NCBI GenBank assembly: GCA_900756605.1
Contig: CAAEKX010000404.1
Span: forward strand, 1 to 5,784
Reading direction: 5' to 3'
DNA length: 5,784 nt
Origin: Coriobacteriia bacterium
GTDB lineage: Bacteria; Actinomycetota; Coriobacteriia; Coriobacteriales; QAMH01
In this document: positions 1 to 5,645 of the stretch, piece after piece
Numbering within the stretch: the stretch's first letter is position 1
Layout: each line of letters begins with the position of its first letter
Program-made: the position numbers and the translations under genes
The notes under the pieces: generated by a model
What the model was told of the DNA's origin: nothing
Database searches by the model: none
Seen by the model: only the letters and a program-made list of their open reading frames with translations

Positions 1-99
1 GAACTCGCCCTCGGGCAGGCCCAGCTCCTTCTTGCAGGCCACCTCGCAGGAGTGGCAGCCGGTGCAGTAGTCGTAGTTGATGAGTATTCCCTTGGTCAT
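1..99 (-). CDS. 4Fe-4S ferredoxin-like electron-transfer subunit, N-terminal part (runs off left edge)
   Basis: The first 33 codons of an iron-sulfur protein are visible, beginning MTKGILINYDYCTGCHSC. Cys12, Cys15, Cys18 and Cys22 form a classic CxxCxxCxxxC 4Fe-4S motif within the first 22 residues, as in the DmsB/PsrB/transhydroxylase small-subunit group, whose members usually carry three or four such clusters in about 180-230 residues. No signal peptide is present, so the protein should be cytoplasmic. The ATG is preceded by GAGAGGT at 106-112, six bases away. The gene begins 28 bases after the molybdopterin oxidoreductase stop, so the two are very likely co-transcribed, and this is probably the subunit that feeds electrons to that enzyme. 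Third positions are strikingly G/C-rich (31 of 33 codons), more than in the upstream gene. Whether a membrane anchor follows cannot be seen. The family call is strong; the exact partner role is inferred from adjacency. Confidence 0.93.
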   Translation of the reverse strand, partial: MTKGILINYDYCTGCHSCEVACKKELGLPEGEF

Positions 100-127
100 G
101 GATCTACCTCTCTCAGTGGTCGTTTCC

Positions 128-2683
128 CTAGGCAAGAACTTCGCCAGTTTTCAGATCGATGCGAACACCCGATTTCTCGGTGATGGCGTTGTTCATCGGA
201 TCGTAAGTAGCACCCGCATCCATGTAGTCGTGATATCGCTCGATCTCGTCCTCGCGGGGAGATTCGACTTTCTTGTACCAAGGGAAGTTGCCTGTCTCGG
301 CAATTTGCTCATAGGGCATCGTGTCGCCGTCTTTGACGGGATAAATCTTGCAAATCATCCCCTTGATGGGCGATCCAACACCACCCTGGCCCGTCACAAA
401 TGCCTTCGTGCAGTTGTTCGGATTACTCTCGAACGTACCGAAGAGGAACGGAGCGGCGCCATCGGTTTCGGGGAACCACCAACCATGCTCTGCATGGATG
501 GTCTTCTCGTTGACTACGGGAGTTACCTTGGCCAGCTGCTTGAAACGGCCGTGGTCGTTCTCAATCCAGATCCACTGACCATCCTGGATGCCATACTTCT
601 CCGCCGTCCTGGGGTTCACGAGAACGCGAGGCTGTGGATGCAGCTCGCGCATAGTGGGCAGCTGACGATGCTCGGAATGGAAGAACTCGAAGGAACGACC
701 GCCACAGGTCAGAATCAGCGGATACTCCTCCATGAGCTCGGGAGTGGAAATGGGACCTTCGGGCGGCTCGGTATGATGCGGGGTAACCGAGAGCCCCCAG
801 TAGGCAAATAGCGCCGGGGCGAGCTCCAAGCGACCGGACGGAGTACCGTAGCCCACGGAACCGTCAGGACGGAACATTCCCTTTGCGGCCTTATTGTAGG
901 TAGCGTTGAACTCGTCATAGGAATGGCCGAGCATGCTCGGGTTCTTTACGAGCTCTTCCCAATCGGCGGTAAACAGGGTCTTGCCCGAATTCTTTGCGCC
1001 ACCCTGATCAGTAGCCTCGGTCGTAGCCGAGAAGGAACCAGTACCGTCATGGAGATACCAGTTGAGCCAATCGATGTCCGTATCCCACTGGCCAAAGACC
1101 TCGGGATTCAGCCTATGGCCCAGGTCGAGAATAATTTGCTCGTCGGATTTCGCCTCATAGAAGTCCACGACCTTAACCATCGCGCGGCAGGGTGTCCACC
1201 AGGTGCGTGCAGAGTTGCGCTCCGGGCTCATGGCAACGGGCAGGATGATATCTGCCAGCGCCACGGACGTGGGAGTGATATAGGGGTCGGCATTTACGAT
1301 GAACGGGATGCGCTTCATGGCCTCGAGAACACGTGGAGCATCCTGCGAGGGGCAAGAAAGCGTATTCGACGACTGGATCCACATCATCTTGATGGGATAG
1401 GGAAAATCGTCTTCGATAGCCTGAAGCAGGCCGTCCGATGAAGCATGCGCGACAAAGTCGCCTCCCTCGATACCGAGGGCAAAGTTGTTGTTCAGCTTCT
1501 TGAGACGCCATTCCACCGGGGTGAGTTCCTCACCGGAAGCGTATCCGGCGTTAATCTCAAAGGCGTTATGCATGAGGATGTTTCCACCGGGGACGTCGAC
1601 GTTGCCACAAAGGGCCATGAGGTCGCAGCCCGCAAGTGTCAGCGCCATGGCGGAGAGTTGCTGATCAAAGGCAAGGCCCCACTGAATAGCACCAGGCTTG
1701 GCAGATGCATAGAGACGAGCAGAGGCACGGATATCATCAGCATCCAGGTCGCAGATTTCCGCAGCCCACTCCGGCGTCATGTCCTTCACCGATTCCGCCA
1801 GCTCGTCAAAACCGGCACACCACAGGTCAACAAACTCCTCGTCATAGAGCTTTTCGTTGATGATGACGTTGATCCAGGCGCATGCCAGGGCCGCATCCGT
1901 GCCAGGACGAATCTGGAGCCAATACTCGGCTCGGGCACCCCACCAGGTCAGACGCGGGTCGATGGAAATGATTTTCGTACCCATTTGGACACACTGCACG
2001 AGCCAGTGGCCAATATAACCATCGGCATTCGAGGCCAGTGGCTCATTGCCCCAGACAACGAGAACTTCGGGCGGCACCCATTCCGGGTTGTTGTAACGGT
2101 CGGGATGACCTTCGGAGGCATCTACGATGGGGAAATCGCCAAAGGGCGCGATGGATCCGCAAATACGCGGCATATAGCACGAGAAGCCCGTGAAGCCGAA
2201 AGTGGAGATGTTCGGGGTCTTGAGTGCAGCCTGCCCAAAGAAGGGGACCTGCCAGTTAATATTGCGGCCAGTACCATGGACGCAAATGATGGCATTGCCG
2301 CCGTCAGTCTCCCAGATCTCCTTGACCTTGGCTTCGATTTCGTCGTAGGCCTCTTCCCAGGAAATGCGCTCCCACTTGTTCTCGCCACGTTCCCCAGCGC
2401 GCTTCATGGGATACTTCAGGCGGTCGGGATGATTCACCGATTCGTCGAGAGTCAGACATTTAATGCAAAGCTTGCCGTTCGTGCACGGATCGAGGGGGTC
2501 TCCCTCGACGCGCTCAAGCTTGCCATCCTTGACATAGAGCAGCACGCCACACGAAGTATGACAGCCCGGGGGCGAGTAGTGATAGGTACGGGTAACGGTG
2601 TAGCCGTCTTCCTCCCACTGCCACTCGCCCTCGTGATATGCCTTGCGGTCAATGCCGTCAAGAAACTCCTGATAGTTTGCCAT
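128..2683 (-). CDS. molybdopterin-dependent oxidoreductase, catalytic large subunit (acetylene hydratase / catechol dehydroxylase-like branch)
   Basis: This 851-residue DMSO-reductase superfamily enzyme should bind a bis-pyranopterin Mo (or W) cofactor. Visible parts: N-terminal cluster region (Cys41, Cys45, Cys73, with extra Cys67 and Cys76); HPDRLKYPMKRAGERGENKW at 85-104; a SCYMPR segment at 168-173 where relatives place the metal ligand, so Cys169 or Ser168 is the candidate; cofactor-binding LMALCGNVDVPGGN at 355-368; NADPYITPTSVALADIILP at 464-482; TPSGRLEL at 614-621; and the dinucleotide-binding C-terminal domain from about 655 (HSEHRQLPTMRELHP at 669-683, HGWWFPE at 733-739). Residues 786-851 form an acidic tail I cannot assign. 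There is no twin-arginine signal, so the enzyme is probably cytoplasmic. The ATG has AAGGAGG five bases upstream (2689-2695). An iron-sulfur subunit follows and MFS transporters precede it. The branch resembles gut catechol dehydroxylases and acetylene hydratase; reaction and substrate are unknown. Confidence 0.95.
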   Translation of the reverse strand: MANYQEFLDGIDRKAYHEGEWQWEEDGYTVTRTYHYSPPGCHTSCGVLLYVKDGKLERVEGDPLDPCTNGKLCIKCLTLDESVNHPDRLKYPMKRAGERGENKWERISWEEAYDEIEAKVKEIWETDGGNAIICVHGTGRNINWQVPFFGQAALKTPNISTFGFTGFSCYMPRICGSIAPFGDFPIVDASEGHPDRYNNPEWVPPEVLVVWGNEPLASNADGYIGHWLVQCVQMGTKIISIDPRLTWWGARAEYWLQIRPGTDAALACAWINVIINEKLYDEEFVDLWCAGFDELAESVKDMTPEWAAEICDLDADDIRASARLYASAKPGAIQWGLAFDQQLSAMALTLAGCDLMALCGNVDVPGGNILMHNAFEINAGYASGEELTPVEWRLKKLNNNFALGIEGGDFVAHASSDGLLQAIEDDFPYPIKMMWIQSSNTLSCPSQDAPRVLEAMKRIPFIVNADPYITPTSVALADIILPVAMSPERNSARTWWTPCRAMVKVVDFYEAKSDEQIILDLGHRLNPEVFGQWDTDIDWLNWYLHDGTGSFSATTEATDQGGAKNSGKTLFTADWEELVKNPSMLGHSYDEFNATYNKAAKGMFRPDGSVGYGTPSGRLELAPALFAYWGLSVTPHHTEPPEGPISTPELMEEYPLILTCGGRSFEFFHSEHRQLPTMRELHPQPRVLVNPRTAEKYGIQDGQWIWIENDHGRFKQLAKVTPVVNEKTIHAEHGWWFPETDGAAPFLFGTFESNPNNCTKAFVTGQGGVGSPIKGMICKIYPVKDGDTMPYEQIAETGNFPWYKKVESPREDEIERYHDYMDAGATYDPMNNAITEKSGVRIDLKTGEVLA

Positions 2684-2699
2684 TCTTTCCTCCTTCTCT

Positions 2700-2785
2700 T
2701 GTGCAACGGGAGCACATCGCGCATCCTAAGATGCGTATCGAGCGTTTCGCATCCCGCGCTCCGTCCATACTTAGGACGGCGCGGG
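2700..2785 (-). other. hairpin-rich leader upstream of the oxidoreductase gene
   Basis: Three stems can be drawn on the minus-strand RNA. The first (2753-2785) is a 12-bp GC-rich stem, CCCGCG plus CCGTCC pairing with GGACGG plus CGCGGG, with a two-base bulge and a seven-base loop. The second pairs CGCATC (2730-2735) either with GATGCG at 2748-2753 or with GATGCG at 2720-2725, so two alternative six-base stems compete for one arm. The third (2700-2716) pairs TGTGC with GCACA five bases before the Shine-Dalgarno at 2689-2695. No U-run follows any stem, so none is a standard intrinsic terminator. The structures are visible by complementarity only; a role in mRNA stability or translation control is inference. 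Confidence 0.4.
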
Positions 2786-2786
2786 C

Positions 2787-2792
2787 ATTATC
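2787..2792 (-). promoter_or_regulatory. possible -10 box (GATAAT) for the oxidoreductase gene
   Basis: GATAAT on the minus strand differs from the consensus TATAAT only at the first base. No good TTGACA lies 16-18 bases upstream; that position is instead occupied by the palindromes at 2802-2830, which would fit an activator-dependent promoter. Transcription would start near 2780, leaving a leader of about 97 bases. That start would cut through the 5' arm of the hairpin at 2753-2785, so either the promoter or the hairpin may be irrelevant, or the hairpin forms only in transcripts reading through from the transporter gene. Confidence 0.3.
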
Positions 2793-2801
2793 TTTCCTTC
2801 C

Positions 2802-2830
2802 TAGACCGTCTAATGCCATGGGGATTAGAC
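2802..2830. promoter_or_regulatory. two overlapping palindromes, candidate operator
   Basis: GTCTAAT (2808-2814) and ATTAGAC (2824-2830) are a perfect seven-base inverted repeat around a nine-base spacer. TAGAC-C-GTCTA (2802-2812) is a second perfect palindrome sharing the GTCTA half-site. Three TAGAC/GTCTA half-sites are thus packed into 29 bases. They sit between the transporter stop and the possible -10 box. The larger palindrome is centred about 40 bases before the predicted start, a usual place for an activator of the LuxR/FixJ type. Coriobacterial dehydroxylase loci are often linked to LuxR-type regulators, but no regulator gene lies in this window. Confidence 0.4.
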
Positions 2831-2841
2831 ACGCTTCTACC

Positions 2842-2859
2842 AGGACAAACGCCTGTCCT
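2842..2859 (-). repeat. short inverted repeat at the end of the MFS transporter gene
   Basis: AGGACA and TGTCCT form a perfect six-base stem with a six-base loop, overlapping the first base after the TAA stop region of the transporter gene. The RNA after it reads GGTAGAAGCG without a U-run, so it is at best a weak or Rho-assisted 3' end element. It could mark the end of a transporter transcript, which would separate it from the oxidoreductase gene. Confidence 0.25.
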
Positions 2860-4103
2860 TATTCCCATTGGGCGCGAATCTTCTTCTTTTGCGAGAGCGC
2901 GATGGCGACAAGCAGGGCACAGGCGATGAGTATGCCTATGCCAGCCAGGAACGAGCCGACGTAGCTACCGGTAATGTCATAGCAAGCTCCGACAGCCGCG
3001 GCGCCAAAGCATCCGATGATGCCGGACATACGCGAATAAGAAAGGATTTGCGCGAAGTACTTCTTTCCGAATATCTCCGAAAGCAACGTGGGAACCGAAA
3101 TGGTGATGATCACCGAATTCATGCCAAACACGAAAGCGGCTACCATAAGCGGTACTTCGCTCTGCAAAAACGAGAATCCCAAGAGGGAGGCAGCAGTCAC
3201 GCCAAGAGTGATATAGGTCGAGGCGGCGACACCTATCTTGTCCGTCACCCAACCCATAACAAGGGTTGCGACCGTGTAGCCAAGCTGTGCCAGGGCCAAT
3301 ATGCTGGCGCCAAACGCCGCTGTATACCCCAATGACTCCGCAAATCCCGGAAGATGGTTGTTGTAGCCACTAAACAACGCTTCGATACCTGCATACAGGA
3401 AAACGCACACGAACGCCAAGGTGACGATGGCCTTCTTTGCCGGCATACCATGAATATCAGCGGCTTCTTCGGCTACGCTCTCCTTCTCATCAGCTCCGTA
3501 GGGCTTCAAGCCCATCTCCTCCGGATGCAAACGGAATACGAAGAGAGTCCAGGGAAGAACGAGAATGCAGATGATAACGGCGATTGCGGGATACGTGAGC
3601 CTCCAGCCTATTTCCCCGATAAGCCAAGTACCGAGTATGGGAAAGATCACGCCACCAATGCCCGATCCGCACATGGCAATACCGAGGGCCGTGCCGCGAC
3701 GCTTTGTGAACCAGTTTTCGATGAGTACCGTTGAGGCGACCACGAACACGAGTGCGCCGGCAATGCCGAGCACTACGCCACCCACATACCACTGCCATAG
3801 CTCCGTAAACAGGCCCATGCAAGCTTCAGTCGCAGCGATAATTAGAAAGCAGCCGGTCAAAAACACGCGGAAGTTCCACTTTGGCAAAAATTTCGCCACC
3901 AAAGGATAAGTAACAGTCGTAGCTATGAAGTAGAAAGTCAGGTAAAGCGCCAGGGCCCCACGATCGAAGCCAAGATCATCACAGATCGGCACAAAGAAAA
4001 TCCCGCCGGAATTCATGATGGCTCCTAGGGCGCCAGCCTGCAAGAAGCAGCACCCGATCATAACGAGCCATGCGTAATGGATACGTCCTTTGCTCTCAGA
4101 CAA
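2859..4103 (-). CDS. MFS transporter, oxalate/formate antiporter-like (monocarboxylate type), first of a paralogous pair
   Basis: This is a 414-residue membrane protein with about 12 hydrophobic segments (near residues 10-30, 49-71, 78-98, 103-125, 139-161, 169-190, 224-245, 259-283, 294-313, 318-340, 355-377 and 383-405) and a charged central loop at 191-223. Family marks are NWFTKRRGTALGIA at 130-143, GWRLTY at 166-171, EEMGLKPYG at 195-203 before the central loop, and GWVTDKIG at 284-291, the MFS motif-A-like loop of the second half. It ends in a basic cytoplasmic tail (SQKKKIRAQWE). I chose the TTG at 4101-4103 because GGAGGTG lies six bases upstream; an in-frame TTG at 4118 would overlap that Shine-Dalgarno. 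It lies 66 bases after the small ORF and 175 bases before the oxidoreductase gene. Substrate is unknown; a carboxylate or aromatic compound handled by the enzyme is the likely guess. Confidence 0.92.
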   Translation of the reverse strand: MSESKGRIHYAWLVMIGCCFLQAGALGAIMNSGGIFFVPICDDLGFDRGALALYLTFYFIATTVTYPLVAKFLPKWNFRVFLTGCFLIIAATEACMGLFTELWQWYVGGVVLGIAGALVFVVASTVLIENWFTKRRGTALGIAMCGSGIGGVIFPILGTWLIGEIGWRLTYPAIAVIICILVLPWTLFVFRLHPEEMGLKPYGADEKESVAEEAADIHGMPAKKAIVTLAFVCVFLYAGIEALFSGYNNHLPGFAESLGYTAAFGASILALAQLGYTVATLVMGWVTDKIGVAASTYITLGVTAASLLGFSFLQSEVPLMVAAFVFGMNSVIITISVPTLLSEIFGKKYFAQILSYSRMSGIIGCFGAAAVGACYDITGSYVGSFLAGIGILIACALLVAIALSQKKKIRAQWE

Positions 4104-4109
4104 TGAAAA

Positions 4110-4116
4110 CACCTCC
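4110..4116 (-). promoter_or_regulatory. ribosome binding site that sets the TTG start of the transporter
   Basis: GGAGGTG is six bases before TTG at 4103. No ATG or GTG is available at that distance, and the upstream in-frame TTG at 4118 would place the Shine-Dalgarno inside the coding region with nothing comparable before it. Confidence 0.75.
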
Positions 4117-4124
4117 AAGTTGAG

Positions 4125-4156
4125 CCGGACCCTCCGCCCAGAGACGAAGGGCCCGG
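4125..4156 (-). repeat. GC-rich hairpin before the transporter ribosome binding site
   Basis: On the RNA, CCGGGCCCT pairs with AGGGTCCGG (nine pairs, one G-U) around a 14-base loop. The stem ends eight bases before the Shine-Dalgarno at 4110-4116 and starts 13 bases after the small ORF stop. No U-run follows, so it is not a typical terminator. It could protect or segment the message between the small ORF and the transporter. Confidence 0.4.
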
Positions 4157-4169
4157 AATTGGGGATTGG

Positions 4170-4259
4170 CTAGTTGGGCATGAACCACATGCGCCCGGGA
4201 AGATGAAGGCCCGTTTCACGATCAAAACGACCCAAAACGCTTGCTTTCCACAGGGTCAT
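4170..4259 (-). CDS. 29-residue small protein or leader peptide between the two transporter genes
   Basis: An open frame of 29 codons runs from ATG at 4259 to TAG at 4170, beginning MTLWKASVLGRF and ending RMWFMPN. The Shine-Dalgarno AAAGGAGGT (4268-4276) is among the best in the window and sits eight bases before this ATG. A second in-frame ATG two codons upstream (4265) is only two bases from it and so is less likely. The peptide is mildly basic (Lys5, Arg11, Arg14, Arg23 against Asp13, Glu15), has two Trp, and has no membrane segment or cysteine. It lies 50 bases after the upstream transporter stop and 66 bases before the next transporter. I do not recognise a family. It could be a small partner of the transporters or a translated leader. 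It has no run of one regulatory codon, which argues against classic attenuation. The strong start signal is the evidence; expression is not shown. Confidence 0.55.
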   Translation of the reverse strand: MTLWKASVLGRFDRETGLHLPGRMWFMPN

Positions 4260-4267
4260 GGCCATGC

Positions 4268-4276
4268 ACCTCCTTT
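4268..4276 (-). promoter_or_regulatory. strong ribosome binding site of the small ORF
   Basis: AAAGGAGGT is almost fully complementary to the 16S rRNA tail. It is eight bases from the ATG at 4259 and two bases from the ATG at 4265, favouring the inner ATG. It is too far (more than 150 bases) from the downstream transporter start to serve that gene. Confidence 0.65.
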
Positions 4277-4309
4277 CCGCAATCAAAACTCCCAAGTGGG
4301 GCTGAATGC

Positions 4310-5587
4310 CTACTCGGCCACCCAGTGCTCCTTCTGCGTCTTCTTTACAGTCGCATAGGTAATGAGCAGCAAGACAAGCGTGATGGCGAGAACGACGGCG
4401 CCAATGGTGAACGCACCGGAATAGGTCCCCGTCGAGGTGTAGAACAGCGCAATAATTGGTGCACCAAACGCACCGCCAAGGCCAACGCCCATCATGGCGT
4501 AGGACAGGACCTTGTCGAAGGAACGCTCGCCAAAGTGATGACGCACGATCATGGGGATCGAGATGGTAACGATTGCGTTATTCATTCCGAAGAAGAACGC
4601 AGTGATTGCCATGGTCGCCTCGTTGGTGGCAACAAAGGCCCAGCACAGGAATGTGATGACCGTAATGGCAAACAGGATGATGGTCACATTCTTGGCGCCG
4701 ATCTTGTCGCAGAGGAAACCACCGCACAGGGATGCCAAAATATAGCCAGCCTGGAGCAGGGTCATGAGAGTTGCCGAGAAGGTTGCGGCATCGGGACCAA
4801 GAATCTCGATGCAGTTGGCCTGGATGTAGGAGTTGAATCCGCCGGGGAAGGAGCAACCGATGCAGGCAATGAACAGGATGACGAATGTAACGGAAGCAAC
4901 GGCATACTTCAGCGGAATACCCGGTTTCACGCCCTCGGCTTCTGCAAGCGCCACGGCATCAGGAGCGGGACCAAAGGGCTCAAGTCCGCTCTTGGAGGGA
5001 TCGGTGGAGAAAACCGTGAGGGAGAAAATGAGGATGAGGAGCACGAGCACGGCATTCACGTAGTACACGCCCTGCCAACCAATGCTCTGGAAGAGCTGAG
5101 TGAACACGAGCGGGAAGATGGCGCCGCCGATACCAGAGAACAGGTTCGCGATGCCGAGATAACGACCGGCGACCGCCTCCGTGAACCAGGAGTTGATGAA
5201 CAGCGGGCAGGCGTAGATAAAGAACTGACCACCGAACAGACCCATGATGACACCGAGAGCCGAGAACTGCCAGGTCCAGTCAGGCGTTGCAAACGTGAAG
5301 CCCACCAAGCAAAGGGCTACAACTATGACGTCGATGGACAGGAACAGTTTCGCGTTCTTAGGCAGCAGAATACCGCCGAGGAACGTGCCGACAAGGGCGG
5401 CTATGCCGTACATGGAAATCCACATGACATAGGAAACCATGTCGACACCAGCCAAAACCGGCATGAACGCAAAATAGGCGGAAGACGAATTAAGCACCGT
5501 GCCCAGGCCCACGGCCTGCATGACACAGCACCCCACGAGCACGAGCATCGCCCGCTTCTTGGATTGTGCTTGAATAGTACTAGACAT
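4310..5587 (-). CDS. MFS transporter, oxalate/formate antiporter-like, second of a paralogous pair
   Basis: This is a 425-residue, 12-segment membrane protein (segments near 12-33, 52-74, 80-100, 107-130, 144-166, 173-194, 227-248, 268-290, 299-320, 325-346, 361-383 and 390-412, with the central loop at 195-226). Family marks are NSWFTEAVAGRYLGIA at 132-147, SGLEPFG at 200-206, and GGFLCDKIGAKN at 289-300. It is clearly related to the neighbouring transporter: both have FGMN..I.TIS.P followed by FG...F...LSY..M (here 333-366) and a TG.Y..[SA]F segment near the last helix, but they differ enough to be old paralogs rather than a recent duplication. The ATG at 5587 is chosen because AAGGAGGT lies seven bases upstream; an ATG 14 codons earlier (5629) lacks such a site and would place the Shine-Dalgarno inside the gene. 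Substrate is unknown. It follows an iron-sulfur subunit gene by 102 bases. Confidence 0.92.
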   Translation of the reverse strand: MSSTIQAQSKKRAMLVLVGCCVMQAVGLGTVLNSSSAYFAFMPVLAGVDMVSYVMWISMYGIAALVGTFLGGILLPKNAKLFLSIDVIVVALCLVGFTFATPDWTWQFSALGVIMGLFGGQFFIYACPLFINSWFTEAVAGRYLGIANLFSGIGGAIFPLVFTQLFQSIGWQGVYYVNAVLVLLILIFSLTVFSTDPSKSGLEPFGPAPDAVALAEAEGVKPGIPLKYAVASVTFVILFIACIGCSFPGGFNSYIQANCIEILGPDAATFSATLMTLLQAGYILASLCGGFLCDKIGAKNVTIILFAITVITFLCWAFVATNEATMAITAFFFGMNNAIVTISIPMIVRHHFGERSFDKVLSYAMMGVGLGGAFGAPIIALFYTSTGTYSGAFTIGAVVLAITLVLLLITYATVKKTQKEHWVAE

Positions 5588-5594
5588 TTGTATT

Positions 5595-5602
5595 ACCTCC
5601 TT
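5595..5602 (-). promoter_or_regulatory. ribosome binding site that sets the ATG start of the upstream transporter
   Basis: AAGGAGGT is seven bases before ATG at 5587. This decides against the longer reading frame from 5629, whose first 14 codons would otherwise be added ahead of the basic, typically MFS-like N-terminus. Confidence 0.8.
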
Positions 5603-5622
5603 GATTTCCCTTTCCACATATA

Positions 5623-5638
5623 TGCTCATATCTGAGCA
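5623..5638. repeat. inverted repeat upstream of the transporter, possible operator
   Basis: TGCTCA and TGAGCA form a perfect six-base inverted repeat with a four-base spacer, located 21 bases before the Shine-Dalgarno of the transporter. An AT-rich CATATATG element overlaps it on the minus strand and could hold a -10 box, but no convincing -35 is seen. It may be an operator or a small RNA hairpin. Confidence 0.3.
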
Positions 5639-5645
5639 AGAGGGC

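Noticed and set aside
77..811. Plus-strand open frame of 244 codons opposite the C-terminal part of the molybdoenzyme
   Set aside because: It overlaps the dinucleotide-binding domain and the start of the ferredoxin gene on the other strand and shows no family motif. It is a shadow of codon bias.
2560..2683. Tat or Sec signal peptide on the molybdoenzyme
   Set aside because: The N-terminus is hydrophilic and acidic, with no twin arginine followed by a hydrophobic stretch, and the start is fixed by a good ribosome binding site.
128..2683. Naming the enzyme acetylene hydratase or a specific catechol dehydroxylase
   Set aside because: The family resemblance is clear, but residues that define one substrate cannot be read without alignment to characterised members, so no gene symbol is given.
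2753..2785. Intrinsic terminator after the transporter gene
   Set aside because: The stem is strong, but the minus-strand RNA continues ATGCGAAACGC with no U-run. The plus side has some T after it, but no plus-strand gene ends there.
1445..2929. Plus-strand open frame of 494 codons opposite the N-terminal half of the molybdoenzyme
   Set aside because: The minus strand carries clear molybdopterin oxidoreductase motifs here. The plus-strand product has no recognisable features and runs across the intergenic region into the next gene.
4277..4309. Terminator after the upstream transporter (CCC-ACTT-GGG followed by GTTTTGATT)
   Set aside because: The stem has only three strong pairs and the T-run is short. 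It would also separate the well-signalled small ORF from any visible promoter.
5588..5629. Longer N-terminus for the upstream transporter starting at ATG 5629
   Set aside because: The extra 14 codons contain the AAGGAGGT ribosome binding site of the ATG at 5587 and have no site of their own.
4241..5635. Plus-strand open frame of 464 codons opposite the upstream transporter
   Set aside because: It mirrors the transporter gene almost end to end. Its translation is hydrophilic low-complexity sequence (rich in Gly, Glu, His, Arg, Asp) with no recognisable domain, whereas the minus strand gives a well-formed 12-segment transporter with a ribosome binding site.
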